A stretch of 64,000 nucleotides of DNA from Arenibacter sp. P308M17. GTDB lineage: Bacteria; Bacteroidota; Bacteroidia; Flavobacteriales; Flavobacteriaceae. How positions within the stretch are numbered: position 1 is the stretch's first letter; every line of letters starts with the position of its first letter. The stretch lies in contig NZ_QVON01000005.1 of assembly GCF_003426735.1 (NCBI RefSeq), positions 186,001 through 250,000 on the forward strand, in the 5' to 3' direction. The notes under the pieces are model-generated. The model did not search any database. It worked only from the letters and a program-made list of their open reading frames with translations, and was not told where the DNA came from. Below are positions 42,001 to 49,074 of the stretch, in pieces. A program made the position numbers and the translations under genes.

Positions 42001-44335
42001 TATAGAAACCGGCACGGAATATGACCAGGAGGTACTATTGAAAACCAGTATGGGAAAGGAAAAATGGGTGCGGATCATTGGAAAAAGTGAACGTGATAAT
42101 GGCGTGTGCACTAAAATTTATGGAAGTATCCAGGATATTCACACCATGAAAACCACCCAACTGCAGCTCCAGGAAATCCTGGGCAGTATATCGGATGCGT
42201 TCTATGCCGTGGACAAGGATTGGAGCTTTACCTTTTTTAACAGGGAGGCCGAAAATTTGCTTGGTAAGAAAAGCGATGAGGTATTGGGGAAAAATCTTTG
42301 GGAGTTATTTGTCCCTACCTTGGGCACCGAACTGGAAACCGTATATAAAAGGGTCGCCAAAAAAGGCAGGGCCGAGAGCTTTGAATACCTTTATCCAGGA
42401 AACGGATCTTGGTACGAGATCAACACCTATCCTTCCAATGGGGGAGTTTCGGTCTATTTCAAAAATATAGACGAAAGGAAAAAGGCCGAGGTGGAATTGG
42501 AATCGGCCTACCGTGAAAAAAATATGATCCTGGAGAGTATAGGGGATGCTTTCTTCGCCATGAAGGAAGACTTCACGGTGACCTATTGGAACAAAACGGC
42601 CGAACGCTTGCTCGGGGTGAAAAGGGAAGACCTGATCGGCAAAAACCTTTGGGAGGTGTTCCCTGATGCGGTGGACCTACCCTCTTACGTTAATTATAAC
42701 AAGGTACTAAAGACAAAGCAGCCTATTACCTTTGAAGACTTTTATGGTATTTGGCTGGAAGTCAACGCATATCCGTCGGAAGAGGGCATCAGTGTATTTT
42801 TTAGGGACATTACCCAAAGAAAGAAGGCCAGCCAAAAGATCCTGTACAAGACAAAACAATTGGACATTATTGCCGAAATGAATGCGGCACTGCTCAATTT
42901 TGAGGACTGGTTCAAGGTAATCGACAAAACCTTTGGCAGGGTGGGAGAGTGTATTAAAGTGGACCGAATATACTATTTCCAAAATTCGGTCAATGAAAAA
43001 ACAGGGGAATTGGAAACCAGCCAACGCCTGGAATGGAGTGGTAATGGGGTGCCTTCCCAGATCAATAATCCTACTCTTCAGAATGTTCCCTTTAGCGCAG
43101 TGCAGAATTTAATACAACCCCTGTCCCAAAATAGACCTTTTAAAGCCATCGTAAGTGAGATGCAGGATAGCGAGACCAAAAGGCTGCTTATGGAACAGGA
43201 CATCAAATCCGTTTTGGCATTTCCTATAGTGGTCAATAAAAAATTCTGGGGCTTTGTAGGTTTTGACGACTGTAAAAAAGAGAGGGAATGGAGCCTTGAT
43301 GACATTTCCTTCCTGAAGACAATAACAAACAACCTTTCCACAGCAATAGCAACTTCAATGACCACCAAGGAGCTGGAACATTCCTATGCCGAGAAGAACC
43401 AGATTCTGGAAAGCATCGGGGATGCCTTTTTTGCGGTAGACAAGGAGTGGACGGTGACCTATTGGAACAATCAGGCAGAGCATTTGTTGGGAAGAAAAAG
43501 AGAGGACATCATCGGTAAAAATCTTTGGGAAGAATATGCCGATGCCGTTGAACTAGGTTTTTTTGTCGAATACAATAAGGCAATGACAAGCGGGGAGAAG
43601 GTAAACTTTGAGGAATTTTATCCTACCTTGCGAAAATGGTTCGAGGTATCCGCCTATCCAAGCAACGATGGACTTTCCGTCTATTTTAAGGACATCACCT
43701 TACGTAAGGAGACCGATATTCTGATCCTGCAGGCGAACGAGCGTTTTGAAAAAGTGGCCCAGGCAACCACGGATGCGATATGGGACTGGGACATAGAAAA
43801 TAAGGTATATATTAGAAGTGATGGCTTTGAACGGCTATTTGGTAGCAAGGTTAAGAAGTATTTGAACGAAAGCGAGATCTGGAAAGATAGTTTTCATCCG
43901 GACGACCTGCAAAAAATACAATCCAGCCTCAAAAAGGCATTATTAGATCCTTCCAAGGAATTTTGGAGCAAGGAATATAGGATCGTGCATGAAAAGGAAG
44001 GCGTCAAAACAGTGATAGACAAAGGAGCCATTATCAGGAACGAATCCGGGGAGGCCGTCCGTATGGTAGGTGCCATAACGGACATTACAGAGAAGCAAGA
44101 ATATATAGAGACGATCGAAACCCAGAATAAAAAATTAATGAATATCGCTTGGACACAGTCCCATGTAGTAAGATCTCCTTTATCCCGTATATTGGGAATA
44201 ATCAATCTTTTGGATATGGAGCCCAAAGATTCCGAAGATGTCCCTTATTTACTTGAACAGATAAAAGTATCAGGTAGCGAACTGGACGAAATTATCCGTA
44301 AAATTGTAAGTGAAACACGTTCCATTAGAATTTAA
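39095..44335 (+). CDS. Multi-PAS/GAF sensor with histidine helix but no ATPase domain
   Basis: The 1746-residue cytoplasmic protein has about eleven PAS domains and two GAF domains (near 380-540 and 1260-1425). No membrane helix is visible. Three PAS units are near copies, each with a DAFFA/DAFYA start and a GKNLWE turn (nucleotides about 42180, 42530 and 43400). The C-terminus has a DHp-like helix pair with the H-box SHVVRSPLSRILG, His1690, and then stops at residue 1746: the N, G1 and G2 boxes of a HATPase domain are missing. Eleven bases downstream lies a receiver protein. It could be a phosphotransfer or scaffold protein phosphorylated by another kinase. Confidence 0.85.
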   Translation: MIDYRTLFQSSPFSNWIYDLESGKIIEVNEAALGLFGYGREEFLGLSINEIVLEWDLDQFLISNNEIKQNDQFQSVNIKTKNKALKNVKLMCQKLVFQQRNCVMVTAHTMGHQHVIEPSLKENQYSKDGQISNLGYWKYDTINDSLNLSDEVFAIWGRNREEWPLTIEHIFNYLPKGDRKLFYDNMTSLFHGQKELDFVHRILLPDGSTRWVREQGKLIRNADGEPDFFEGTVQYITDRIVEGQRLQLLESVVTHTNDSIMITDGGPLEEQDPKIVYVNRAFTQMTGYRPEEVIGRTPDILRGPKTDRNDLELFYNTLTKGESCEVTVTNYRKNGTPFWINIAASPVKDIKGSVSHYIAIQRDVTSKIDAQLEKDFLAKISASFKERLSLGSSLDRICKLVALYGDFTFCEVWLPSIHKNSLRFAAMFGNDDAGGIFYEHSRDIHEMELGDGIPGTVWKTGQSVLWGNIDRNHLFVRKKAAKLSGIKSVLGIPLKHQGNFVGVMVVGTQENEKHFKAHYPVLSKLEDYLGSEISRKRMEEDLTYLFETLPDLICLLDFKGNFLKINKAGCNILGYGEDEIVGNSFQGFIHWEDREISEALVQKIKDGQETFEIENRYITKAGNLVWLSWHCKVVANEGVIYATAKDTTKAKKLQEVVSDASRLAKIGGWEIDMINKKLTWSEGVHQIYETDPEHYTPELEHAINFYREDHREKVWNKVDLAIETGETFDYEAAFISAKGNEKWVRAMGQAEMVNGKCVRLYGNFQDITQLKEAEHRLLALSNDLPGVSFQYYLYPDGTDKMYSVSKKAYQIYNLSPEQCEENANLVWDRIKKGGDYEAVMRDVQKSLETLTQWHSRWRYVLPNGKIRWHEGYGTPYKLVDGTILFNSMVFDITEEVKLTHLLEETSELSKIGSWEMDLLAAPGSDAMYWSPIVRKIIEVDEDYDASLSGGLEFYSPNSRPIVEKSISELIETGTEYDQEVLLKTSMGKEKWVRIIGKSERDNGVCTKIYGSIQDIHTMKTTQLQLQEILGSISDAFYAVDKDWSFTFFNREAENLLGKKSDEVLGKNLWELFVPTLGTELETVYKRVAKKGRAESFEYLYPGNGSWYEINTYPSNGGVSVYFKNIDERKKAEVELESAYREKNMILESIGDAFFAMKEDFTVTYWNKTAERLLGVKREDLIGKNLWEVFPDAVDLPSYVNYNKVLKTKQPITFEDFYGIWLEVNAYPSEEGISVFFRDITQRKKASQKILYKTKQLDIIAEMNAALLNFEDWFKVIDKTFGRVGECIKVDRIYYFQNSVNEKTGELETSQRLEWSGNGVPSQINNPTLQNVPFSAVQNLIQPLSQNRPFKAIVSEMQDSETKRLLMEQDIKSVLAFPIVVNKKFWGFVGFDDCKKEREWSLDDISFLKTITNNLSTAIATSMTTKELEHSYAEKNQILESIGDAFFAVDKEWTVTYWNNQAEHLLGRKREDIIGKNLWEEYADAVELGFFVEYNKAMTSGEKVNFEEFYPTLRKWFEVSAYPSNDGLSVYFKDITLRKETDILILQANERFEKVAQATTDAIWDWDIENKVYIRSDGFERLFGSKVKKYLNESEIWKDSFHPDDLQKIQSSLKKALLDPSKEFWSKEYRIVHEKEGVKTVIDKGAIIRNESGEAVRMVGAITDITEKQEYIETIETQNKKLMNIAWTQSHVVRSPLSRILGIINLLDMEPKDSEDVPYLLEQIKVSGSELDEIIRKIVSETRSIRI

Positions 44336-44346
44336 GATCATTAGGG

Positions 44347-44727
44347 ATGGATAAATTGGTAATAATTGTCGATGATGACCCCGTCTTTAGGTATATTTCG
44401 ACGAAAATGATAGAAAAGGTCAGCCCTGACCTGGTCATAAATTCATATTCGAACGGAAAAGAGGCTCTGGACTTTCTCCTGGAAAATTATGTGGCCGAAA
44501 ATTTCTATTATATATTTTTGGATATCAATATGCCCATCATGGATGGCTGGGAATTTCTGGGGGCACTTGAAAAAACGGCTTTTATTAAAGCAAGGAATGT
44601 TTCCATACATATTGTTTCTTCTTCCGTAGACGACAGTGATATTAAAAAGTCCAAAAGTTACGGCCTTGTCCAAGGCTTTCTCCACAAACCACTTTCGCCG
44701 GACATGATTAAATTTATCCTTATTTAG
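44347..44727 (+). CDS. Single-domain response regulator
   Basis: The 126-residue protein is a receiver domain only: the acidic pocket VDDDP at 8-12, the phosphoacceptor Asp59 in FLDINMPIMDGWEF, a serine-rich switch (IVSSSVDD) and the conserved Lys in FLHKPLSP. No output domain is attached, so it must act by binding a partner or as a phosphate relay. It starts 11 bases after the multi-PAS sensor and is surely its partner. Confidence 0.9.
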   Translation: MDKLVIIVDDDPVFRYISTKMIEKVSPDLVINSYSNGKEALDFLLENYVAENFYYIFLDINMPIMDGWEFLGALEKTAFIKARNVSIHIVSSSVDDSDIKKSKSYGLVQGFLHKPLSPDMIKFILI

Positions 44728-44796
44728 GCAACAATGGCAACGCAACCAATAAGGTTAAATCCATCTATGGTATATAGAACCTATAAACTTAAATAA

Positions 44797-45321
44797 ATGA
44801 AAGGCAAATTCTACTTTATCATATTATTGCTCATGGCAGGCGCATCCACTTCTTGTGAAAAAGATGATTTGGAATATCAAAACAACTTTGAGGAAAGTCG
44901 CAAGGCATGGTCGGATTTTAAGGAATTGACCAATAATTCCTATAAATACAAAGTTGTTGGAGGATCATGGGCCGGCTTCTCTTGGGAAACGACCTTAACG
45001 GTGTCCAATGGAAAATTAATTAAAAGGCATTTTAAATATACGGTTACCGAAGGGTTGATCGAAAATGTTCCGGAAGAGGAATTGGAATGGATTGAAAATG
45101 AAGGGGAAATTGGAACCCATGAATCTGTAGGTGCGGAAGCGCTGACATTGGAAGAAATATACGATAAGGCCCAGACGGATTGGTTGAAAAAGAGGGAGCA
45201 TACGGCAACCTATTTCGAAACGAAAAATAATGGATTGATTTCGACCTGTGGTTATGTAGAAAATGGTTGCATGGATGATTGTTTTATTGGCGTTACTATT
45301 AAGAGTATTGAAAAATTATAA
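44797..45321 (+). CDS. Lipoprotein of unknown function (DUF6174-like)
   Basis: The 174-residue protein has a lipoprotein leader with the lipobox STSC (Cys20). The body has a central WETTLTVSNGKLIKRHF strand pattern that resembles DUF6174 proteins, and three cysteines near the C-terminus (STCGYVENGCMDDCF) that could form a disulfide or metal site. It should sit in a membrane facing the periplasm. Function unknown. Confidence 0.65.
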   Translation: MKGKFYFIILLLMAGASTSCEKDDLEYQNNFEESRKAWSDFKELTNNSYKYKVVGGSWAGFSWETTLTVSNGKLIKRHFKYTVTEGLIENVPEEELEWIENEGEIGTHESVGAEALTLEEIYDKAQTDWLKKREHTATYFETKNNGLISTCGYVENGCMDDCFIGVTIKSIEKL

Positions 45322-45540
45322 AAGTTATAATGTATATTAGAGTCAAAAGGACATTAGTGTCGTGTCAATGCTACAGTATTGTTTAAGTCATCGTTAATTT
45401 TTATCCGGGCAAGGCAAAAAAAAAATAAAAGGGAATCCCAATGGCTATAGAGACTAAAATCTACATGGACCCTATCGGGTTTGGCCATTATGATGGCGGG
45501 AAATCCAACAAATTGTCCAACCATTAAAAATCAAGAAAAA

Positions 45541-45933
45541 ATGTTTACAGTAGAAGAAATCAAAACAGCTCATAGCAAAGTGAAATCCGGTGCAGATTTT
45601 CCGTCCTACATTAAAGAAATTAAGGCTTTGGGCGTAACCCACTATGAAGCTTATGTATCCGATGGACATATTGACTATCACGGTGCAAATAATTATACCG
45701 CAAAGATTCCTGCAAAGTATGAGCCGTTGGTAGTTGCCGATATTTCAAAAGGGGAGGAATTTAAAGAGGCGTTAATTGCCCATCAGCAAGGCAAAACAGA
45801 TTTCCTGACTTTCATTAAAATGTGCGCCACCTTCGGCATTGAAAAATGGGCAATCTGTATGGATGGGATGAGCTGTACTTACTATGACCGAGCAGGAAAC
45901 ATAATTTTGGTCGAGGAAATCCCACAAAATTAA
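45541..45933 (+). CDS. DUF1398 family protein
   Basis: This 130-residue protein has the DUF1398 pattern: an N-terminal helix (FTVEEIKTAHSKVKSGADFP), GVTHYEAYVSDGHIDYHG, and the end FGIEKWAICMDGMSCTYYDR. Family function is not known. ATG 45541 is used; the longer reading covers untranslated leader. It is followed by a repeat-rich 270-bp gap. Confidence 0.82.
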   Translation: MFTVEEIKTAHSKVKSGADFPSYIKEIKALGVTHYEAYVSDGHIDYHGANNYTAKIPAKYEPLVVADISKGEEFKEALIAHQQGKTDFLTFIKMCATFGIEKWAICMDGMSCTYYDRAGNIILVEEIPQN

Positions 45934-45947
45934 GGCTATGAGGTAGG

Positions 45948-46130
45948 TAGGTTCAAGGTTCAAGGTTTGATTGAAGGGTCTTCAGTGGGCAGTGACAGTT
46001 GGCAGGGAAAAAGTTCAATGCTCAAAGTTTTAAAGTTGAAAGTTGTAAAATCACTAAACATAATTCTAACATCTAGTCTCTCAATTCTAAAATCTAGTAT
46101 CTAGCATCTCACTTCTAGTATCTAGATATC
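45948..46130. repeat. Short-word repeat region
   Basis: The gap contains successive families of short repeats: GGTTCAAGGTTCAAGGTTTGA, CAGTGGGCAGTGACAGTTGG, AAAGTTTTAAAGTTGAAAGT, and several copies of TCTAGTATCTAG/ATCTAGCATCTC. Unit length and spacing vary, so it is not a CRISPR array. It looks like the fast-evolving intergenic word repeats common in this family of bacteria. Confidence 0.5.
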
Positions 46131-46158
46131 AAATCCGACAAATTTCTTCAAAATATTT

Positions 46159-46202
46159 TTGCAGTTAAATGATTGCGTTTATATTTGCAGTCAAATAACT
46201 GC
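46159..46202 (+). promoter_or_regulatory. Promoter and dyad operator of the ArsR operon
   Basis: TTG (46159-46161), an 18-base spacer and TATATTTG (46180-46187) form a textbook Bacteroidota promoter. The dyad GCAGT-CAAATA-ACTGC (46187-46202) covers the start site, directly before the ATG at 46206. A related half-site TTGCAGTTAAATGA lies upstream. This fits self-repression by the ArsR-type protein. Confidence 0.7.
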
Positions 46203-46205
46203 ATA

Positions 46206-46529
46206 ATGAAATTAAGAAGAGACGTATTTCAGGCTATAGCCGACCCAACGCGGAGAACCATAATAACTTTAGTGGCAATGCAGGCCTTAACACCAACGGC
46301 CATTGCCGAGAATTTTGATTATTCAAGACAAACCATTTCAAAACACATTCAGATTCTCACCGAATGTGAAATTTTGGAACAAGAGCATAGCGGGAGGGAA
46401 ATTTATTATCGTCTAAATCCGGATGGAATGAAAGATATAGCCGATTTTATCGAACCTTTCAGGAAACTTTGGGACGATAGGTTCAGCAAACTGGAATCCG
46501 TAATGAAAAATCATTTATCAAATAAATAA
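46206..46529 (+). CDS. ArsR-family winged-helix regulator
   Basis: The 107-residue protein starts [20 protein letters not shown] and has the recognition helix [20 protein letters not shown] and wing [13 protein letters not shown], the standard ArsR fold. It lacks the CxC metal site of metal-sensing members. Proteins like this usually repress the SRPBCC gene that follows, here two bases away. ATG 46206 is used because the longer reading crosses the promoter and operator. Confidence 0.9.
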   Translation: MKLRRDVFQAIADPTRRTIITLVAMQALTPTAIAENFDYSRQTISKHIQILTECEILEQEHSGREIYYRLNPDGMKDIADFIEPFRKLWDDRFSKLESVMKNHLSNK

Positions 46530-46531
46530 GA

Positions 46532-46996
46532 ATGGAACAACACACAAAAATTGACGCTTTGGAAGGCAAACAGGAACTAACAATTACGAGAGAGTTTGAT
46601 CTGCCCGTGGAATTGCTTTATAAGGCCTATACCGAAGCCGATCTTATAGAACAATGGATGGGTACAAAAGTGATACAGCTAGATCACAGAAATCTAGGGA
46701 GTTACCGGTTCGAGACATCGCACAATGGCAATATTATGTTCAGGGCAAGTGGAACAATTCACAAAGTGGTAGCGAATGAAGAAATTGTTCGAACTTTTGA
46801 AATGGAAGATATGCCCATTGGGGTACAACTTGAATTTTTGAAATTTGAAAAGCTTACGGACCACAGAAGCAAGTTGAGGATCCAAATCATCTACAAGTCG
46901 GAAAAACACCGGGCGGAACAGTTAAAACTACCCTTCGCATATGGCTTGAATATGGCGCACAACAAGCTTCAGGAAATTCTCATCAACTTAAAATAA
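46532..46996 (+). CDS. SRPBCC domain protein (AHSA1-like)
   Basis: This 154-residue START-like protein has LTITREFDLPVELLYKAYTE, AEDLIEQW-type entry (ADLIEQWMGT), and a C-terminal helix. It starts two bases after the ArsR gene and is followed after 6 bases by DoxX, forming a tight operon ArsR-SRPBCC-DoxX-DUF1801. It probably binds a hydrophobic ligand. Function unknown. Confidence 0.87.
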   Translation: MEQHTKIDALEGKQELTITREFDLPVELLYKAYTEADLIEQWMGTKVIQLDHRNLGSYRFETSHNGNIMFRASGTIHKVVANEEIVRTFEMEDMPIGVQLEFLKFEKLTDHRSKLRIQIIYKSEKHRAEQLKLPFAYGLNMAHNKLQEILINLK

Positions 46997-47002
46997 ATTA
47001 AA

Positions 47003-47380
47003 ATGAAAAAAAGAAATAAAATTATATATTGGGTGGCCACCGTTTGGCTTTCACTGGGAATGCTTTCAACAGGAATAGTCCAATTGATAAGGATGGAAGA
47101 AGAAGTTAAGAGCATGGATACATTGGGTTATCCAACCTATTTGCTATCAATTCTTGGGATATGGAAAATTTTAGGCATTTTAGCTATCTTGATTCCCAAA
47201 TTTCCTTTACTCAAAGAATGGGCCTATTCCGGTTTTTTCTTCGTAATGACCGGGGCAATTGTTTCACATTTGGCCGTGGGAGATGAAATCATTACTCTCT
47301 TTGGTCCAACATTGTTGTTGGTACTTACAATTGTATCCTGGTATTTTAGACCTCCAAACAGAAAATTGGAAAAACAATAA
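47003..47380 (+). CDS. DoxX-like membrane protein
   Basis: The 125-residue protein has four membrane helices with LGIWKILGILAILIPKFPLL and KEWAYSGFFFVMTGAIVSHL. It is a homologue of the protein at 22676 (shared KEWAYxG and start KKxNKIIxWVAT). It is third in the ArsR operon, one base before DUF1801. Function unknown. Confidence 0.85.
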   Translation: MKKRNKIIYWVATVWLSLGMLSTGIVQLIRMEEEVKSMDTLGYPTYLLSILGIWKILGILAILIPKFPLLKEWAYSGFFFVMTGAIVSHLAVGDEIITLFGPTLLLVLTIVSWYFRPPNRKLEKQ

Positions 47381-47381
47381 G

Positions 47382-47738
47382 ATGGAAGATTTAAAACCAA
47401 AAACTGTCGACGAATTTATTACTGTTTCCCCAGAGGCATCTCAAGAAATAATGAGCAAGCTTAAAAATCTGATTGAAGCAACCGCACCTAGTGCAGAGGG
47501 CGGAATAAGTTGGAACGTGCCCATATATAAGTACAGGGGAATTCTTGCAGGGTTTTCCTTGGCCAAAAAGCACGTTACTTTCGGCATAGATTCCTTAACA
47601 ACGGAAGTCCGTAAAACACTGGAAGGAAAAGGGTACAAAACCGGAAAAAAAACAATTCAGATCAAGTTTGGCCAAGAAGTGCCATCGGCCGAAATAAAAC
47701 AGTTGATTATGGAACAGGCCAAACGAAACGAATTGTAA
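47382..47738 (+). CDS. DUF1801 protein
   Basis: The 118-residue protein has the DUF1801 core: IMSKLKNLIEATAPSAEGGI, SWNVPIYKYRG and KHVTFGI. ATG 47382 follows the DoxX stop after one base. The same DoxX-DUF1801 order occurs at 22.7-23.4 kb, and in both places the genes touch or overlap. Function unknown. Confidence 0.83.
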   Translation: MEDLKPKTVDEFITVSPEASQEIMSKLKNLIEATAPSAEGGISWNVPIYKYRGILAGFSLAKKHVTFGIDSLTTEVRKTLEGKGYKTGKKTIQIKFGQEVPSAEIKQLIMEQAKRNEL

Positions 47739-47778
47739 AATTGTTTTTGTAGTAAGGATAAAAAGACACGGCCATAAA

Positions 47779-48126
47779 ATGGAAATTAAGGAACATATTC
47801 AAGAGGATATAAGGGTAGCGGAAGTTATTTCAAAAGAAATAATCATCAACGGTACGGACGATGCTTTGGAGTTGATGGGCAATATGTATTATCAAGGTTT
47901 TGATAAAATCATAATGTATCAAAAAAATATCACTTCTGATTTTTTTGATCTAAAGAATGGAATGGCGGGAGACATACTTCAAAAATTTTCAAACTATCGC
48001 ATGGGCTTGGCCATTATTGGCAACTTTACAGATATTCCGAGTAAAAGCTTAAAGGATTTTATTTATGAAAGCAATAAAGGCAAACATGTCAATTTTTTGC
48101 CATCGGTTAACGAGGCATTAAAATAG
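47779..48126 (+). CDS. DUF4180 protein
   Basis: This 115-residue protein has the DUF4180 pattern: a domain start AEVISKEIIINGTDDALELM, GFDKIIMYQKNITSDFFDLK, NGMAGDILQKFSNYRMGLAI and the end FIYESNKGKHVNFLPS. The family is uncharacterised; it is often found near small regulators. It is on the same strand, 40 bp after the ArsR operon. Confidence 0.82.
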   Translation: MEIKEHIQEDIRVAEVISKEIIINGTDDALELMGNMYYQGFDKIIMYQKNITSDFFDLKNGMAGDILQKFSNYRMGLAIIGNFTDIPSKSLKDFIYESNKGKHVNFLPSVNEALK

Positions 48127-48204
48127 CACTTCCGGCCAATTGCCCCGGGATAGGGAACAAAATATCAGAATATAACAAGATCTAGCCAAATAAAAAGAAA
48201 CGGA

Positions 48205-48969
48205 ATGTCGATTACAAAAGAATCAGAATTGATCGGAATGAAGACTATTAGTGAAGTTGTTGGAACTACGCTAAAATTAATGAGGGAACACGCAAAAGTA
48301 GGAATGTCAACTAAGGAACTTGATGAATATGGAGGAAAGATTTTAAAAAGATATGGAGCAAGATCCGCTCCTTATAAAACCTATGGTTTTCCTGGGTATA
48401 CTTGTATAAGCCTAAATGAGGAAGTAGCCCACGGTATTCCATCCGAAAGCAAAATATTAAAAGATGGGGATTTGATCAATATTGATGTTTCTGCCGAACT
48501 TAATGGTTTTTGGTCGGATAATGGCGGGTCATTTATTATTGGAAAGGACCTGCATAAGCACCAACCCCTTGTTGATGCTTCCAAAGAAATTTTAAGAAAA
48601 GCAATAAGTAATATTAAAGGAGGCGTGAAAATTTCAGAAATTGGCCATTTAATGGAAACCGAAGCCAAAAAGTCAGGATTTAAGGTAATTAAGAATCTAG
48701 CTGGTCACGGAGTAGGCAGAAGTTTACACGAAGCACCTGATAATATTTTAAATTATAGGGTTAAAAGCAATAGGGAACGATTTAAAAAGAACAGCACAGT
48801 GGCTATAGAAACCTTTATCTCAACAAAATCGACTGTTGCTTTGGAATTGAATGACGGTTGGACATTAGTGGGCAATAAAGGGGGATATGTAACCCAACAC
48901 GAACAAACAATTCTTGTGACGGATAACTATCCAGTTATATTGACAGAATCCAATGCAATATGGGGTTAA
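48205..48969 (+). CDS. map: Type I methionine aminopeptidase
   Basis: The 254-residue protein is a pita-bread M24 enzyme. The five metal ligands are in place: Asp in LINIDVSAEL, Asp in GFWSDNGGSF, His in LAGHGVGRSLHE, Glu in VAIETFIST and Glu in VTQHEQTILV. It removes N-terminal methionine from new proteins. It stands outside any ribosomal operon, so it is probably an accessory copy beside a main map gene elsewhere. Confidence 0.88.
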   Translation: MSITKESELIGMKTISEVVGTTLKLMREHAKVGMSTKELDEYGGKILKRYGARSAPYKTYGFPGYTCISLNEEVAHGIPSESKILKDGDLINIDVSAELNGFWSDNGGSFIIGKDLHKHQPLVDASKEILRKAISNIKGGVKISEIGHLMETEAKKSGFKVIKNLAGHGVGRSLHEAPDNILNYRVKSNRERFKKNSTVAIETFISTKSTVALELNDGWTLVGNKGGYVTQHEQTILVTDNYPVILTESNAIWG

Positions 48970-49074
48970 ATCACCTGCTTTCTCACTACCGGAATTATAT
49001 TGGGAAGTTCGGGACAATTTTCACCAAATTGGGCTCCACCCAGAATAAAGTTGGATCTGCGCTAAGCCGATCAA

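Noticed and set aside
45948..46130. CRISPR array
   Set aside because: Repeat units are short, of several kinds and irregularly spaced; there are no uniform spacers and no cas genes.
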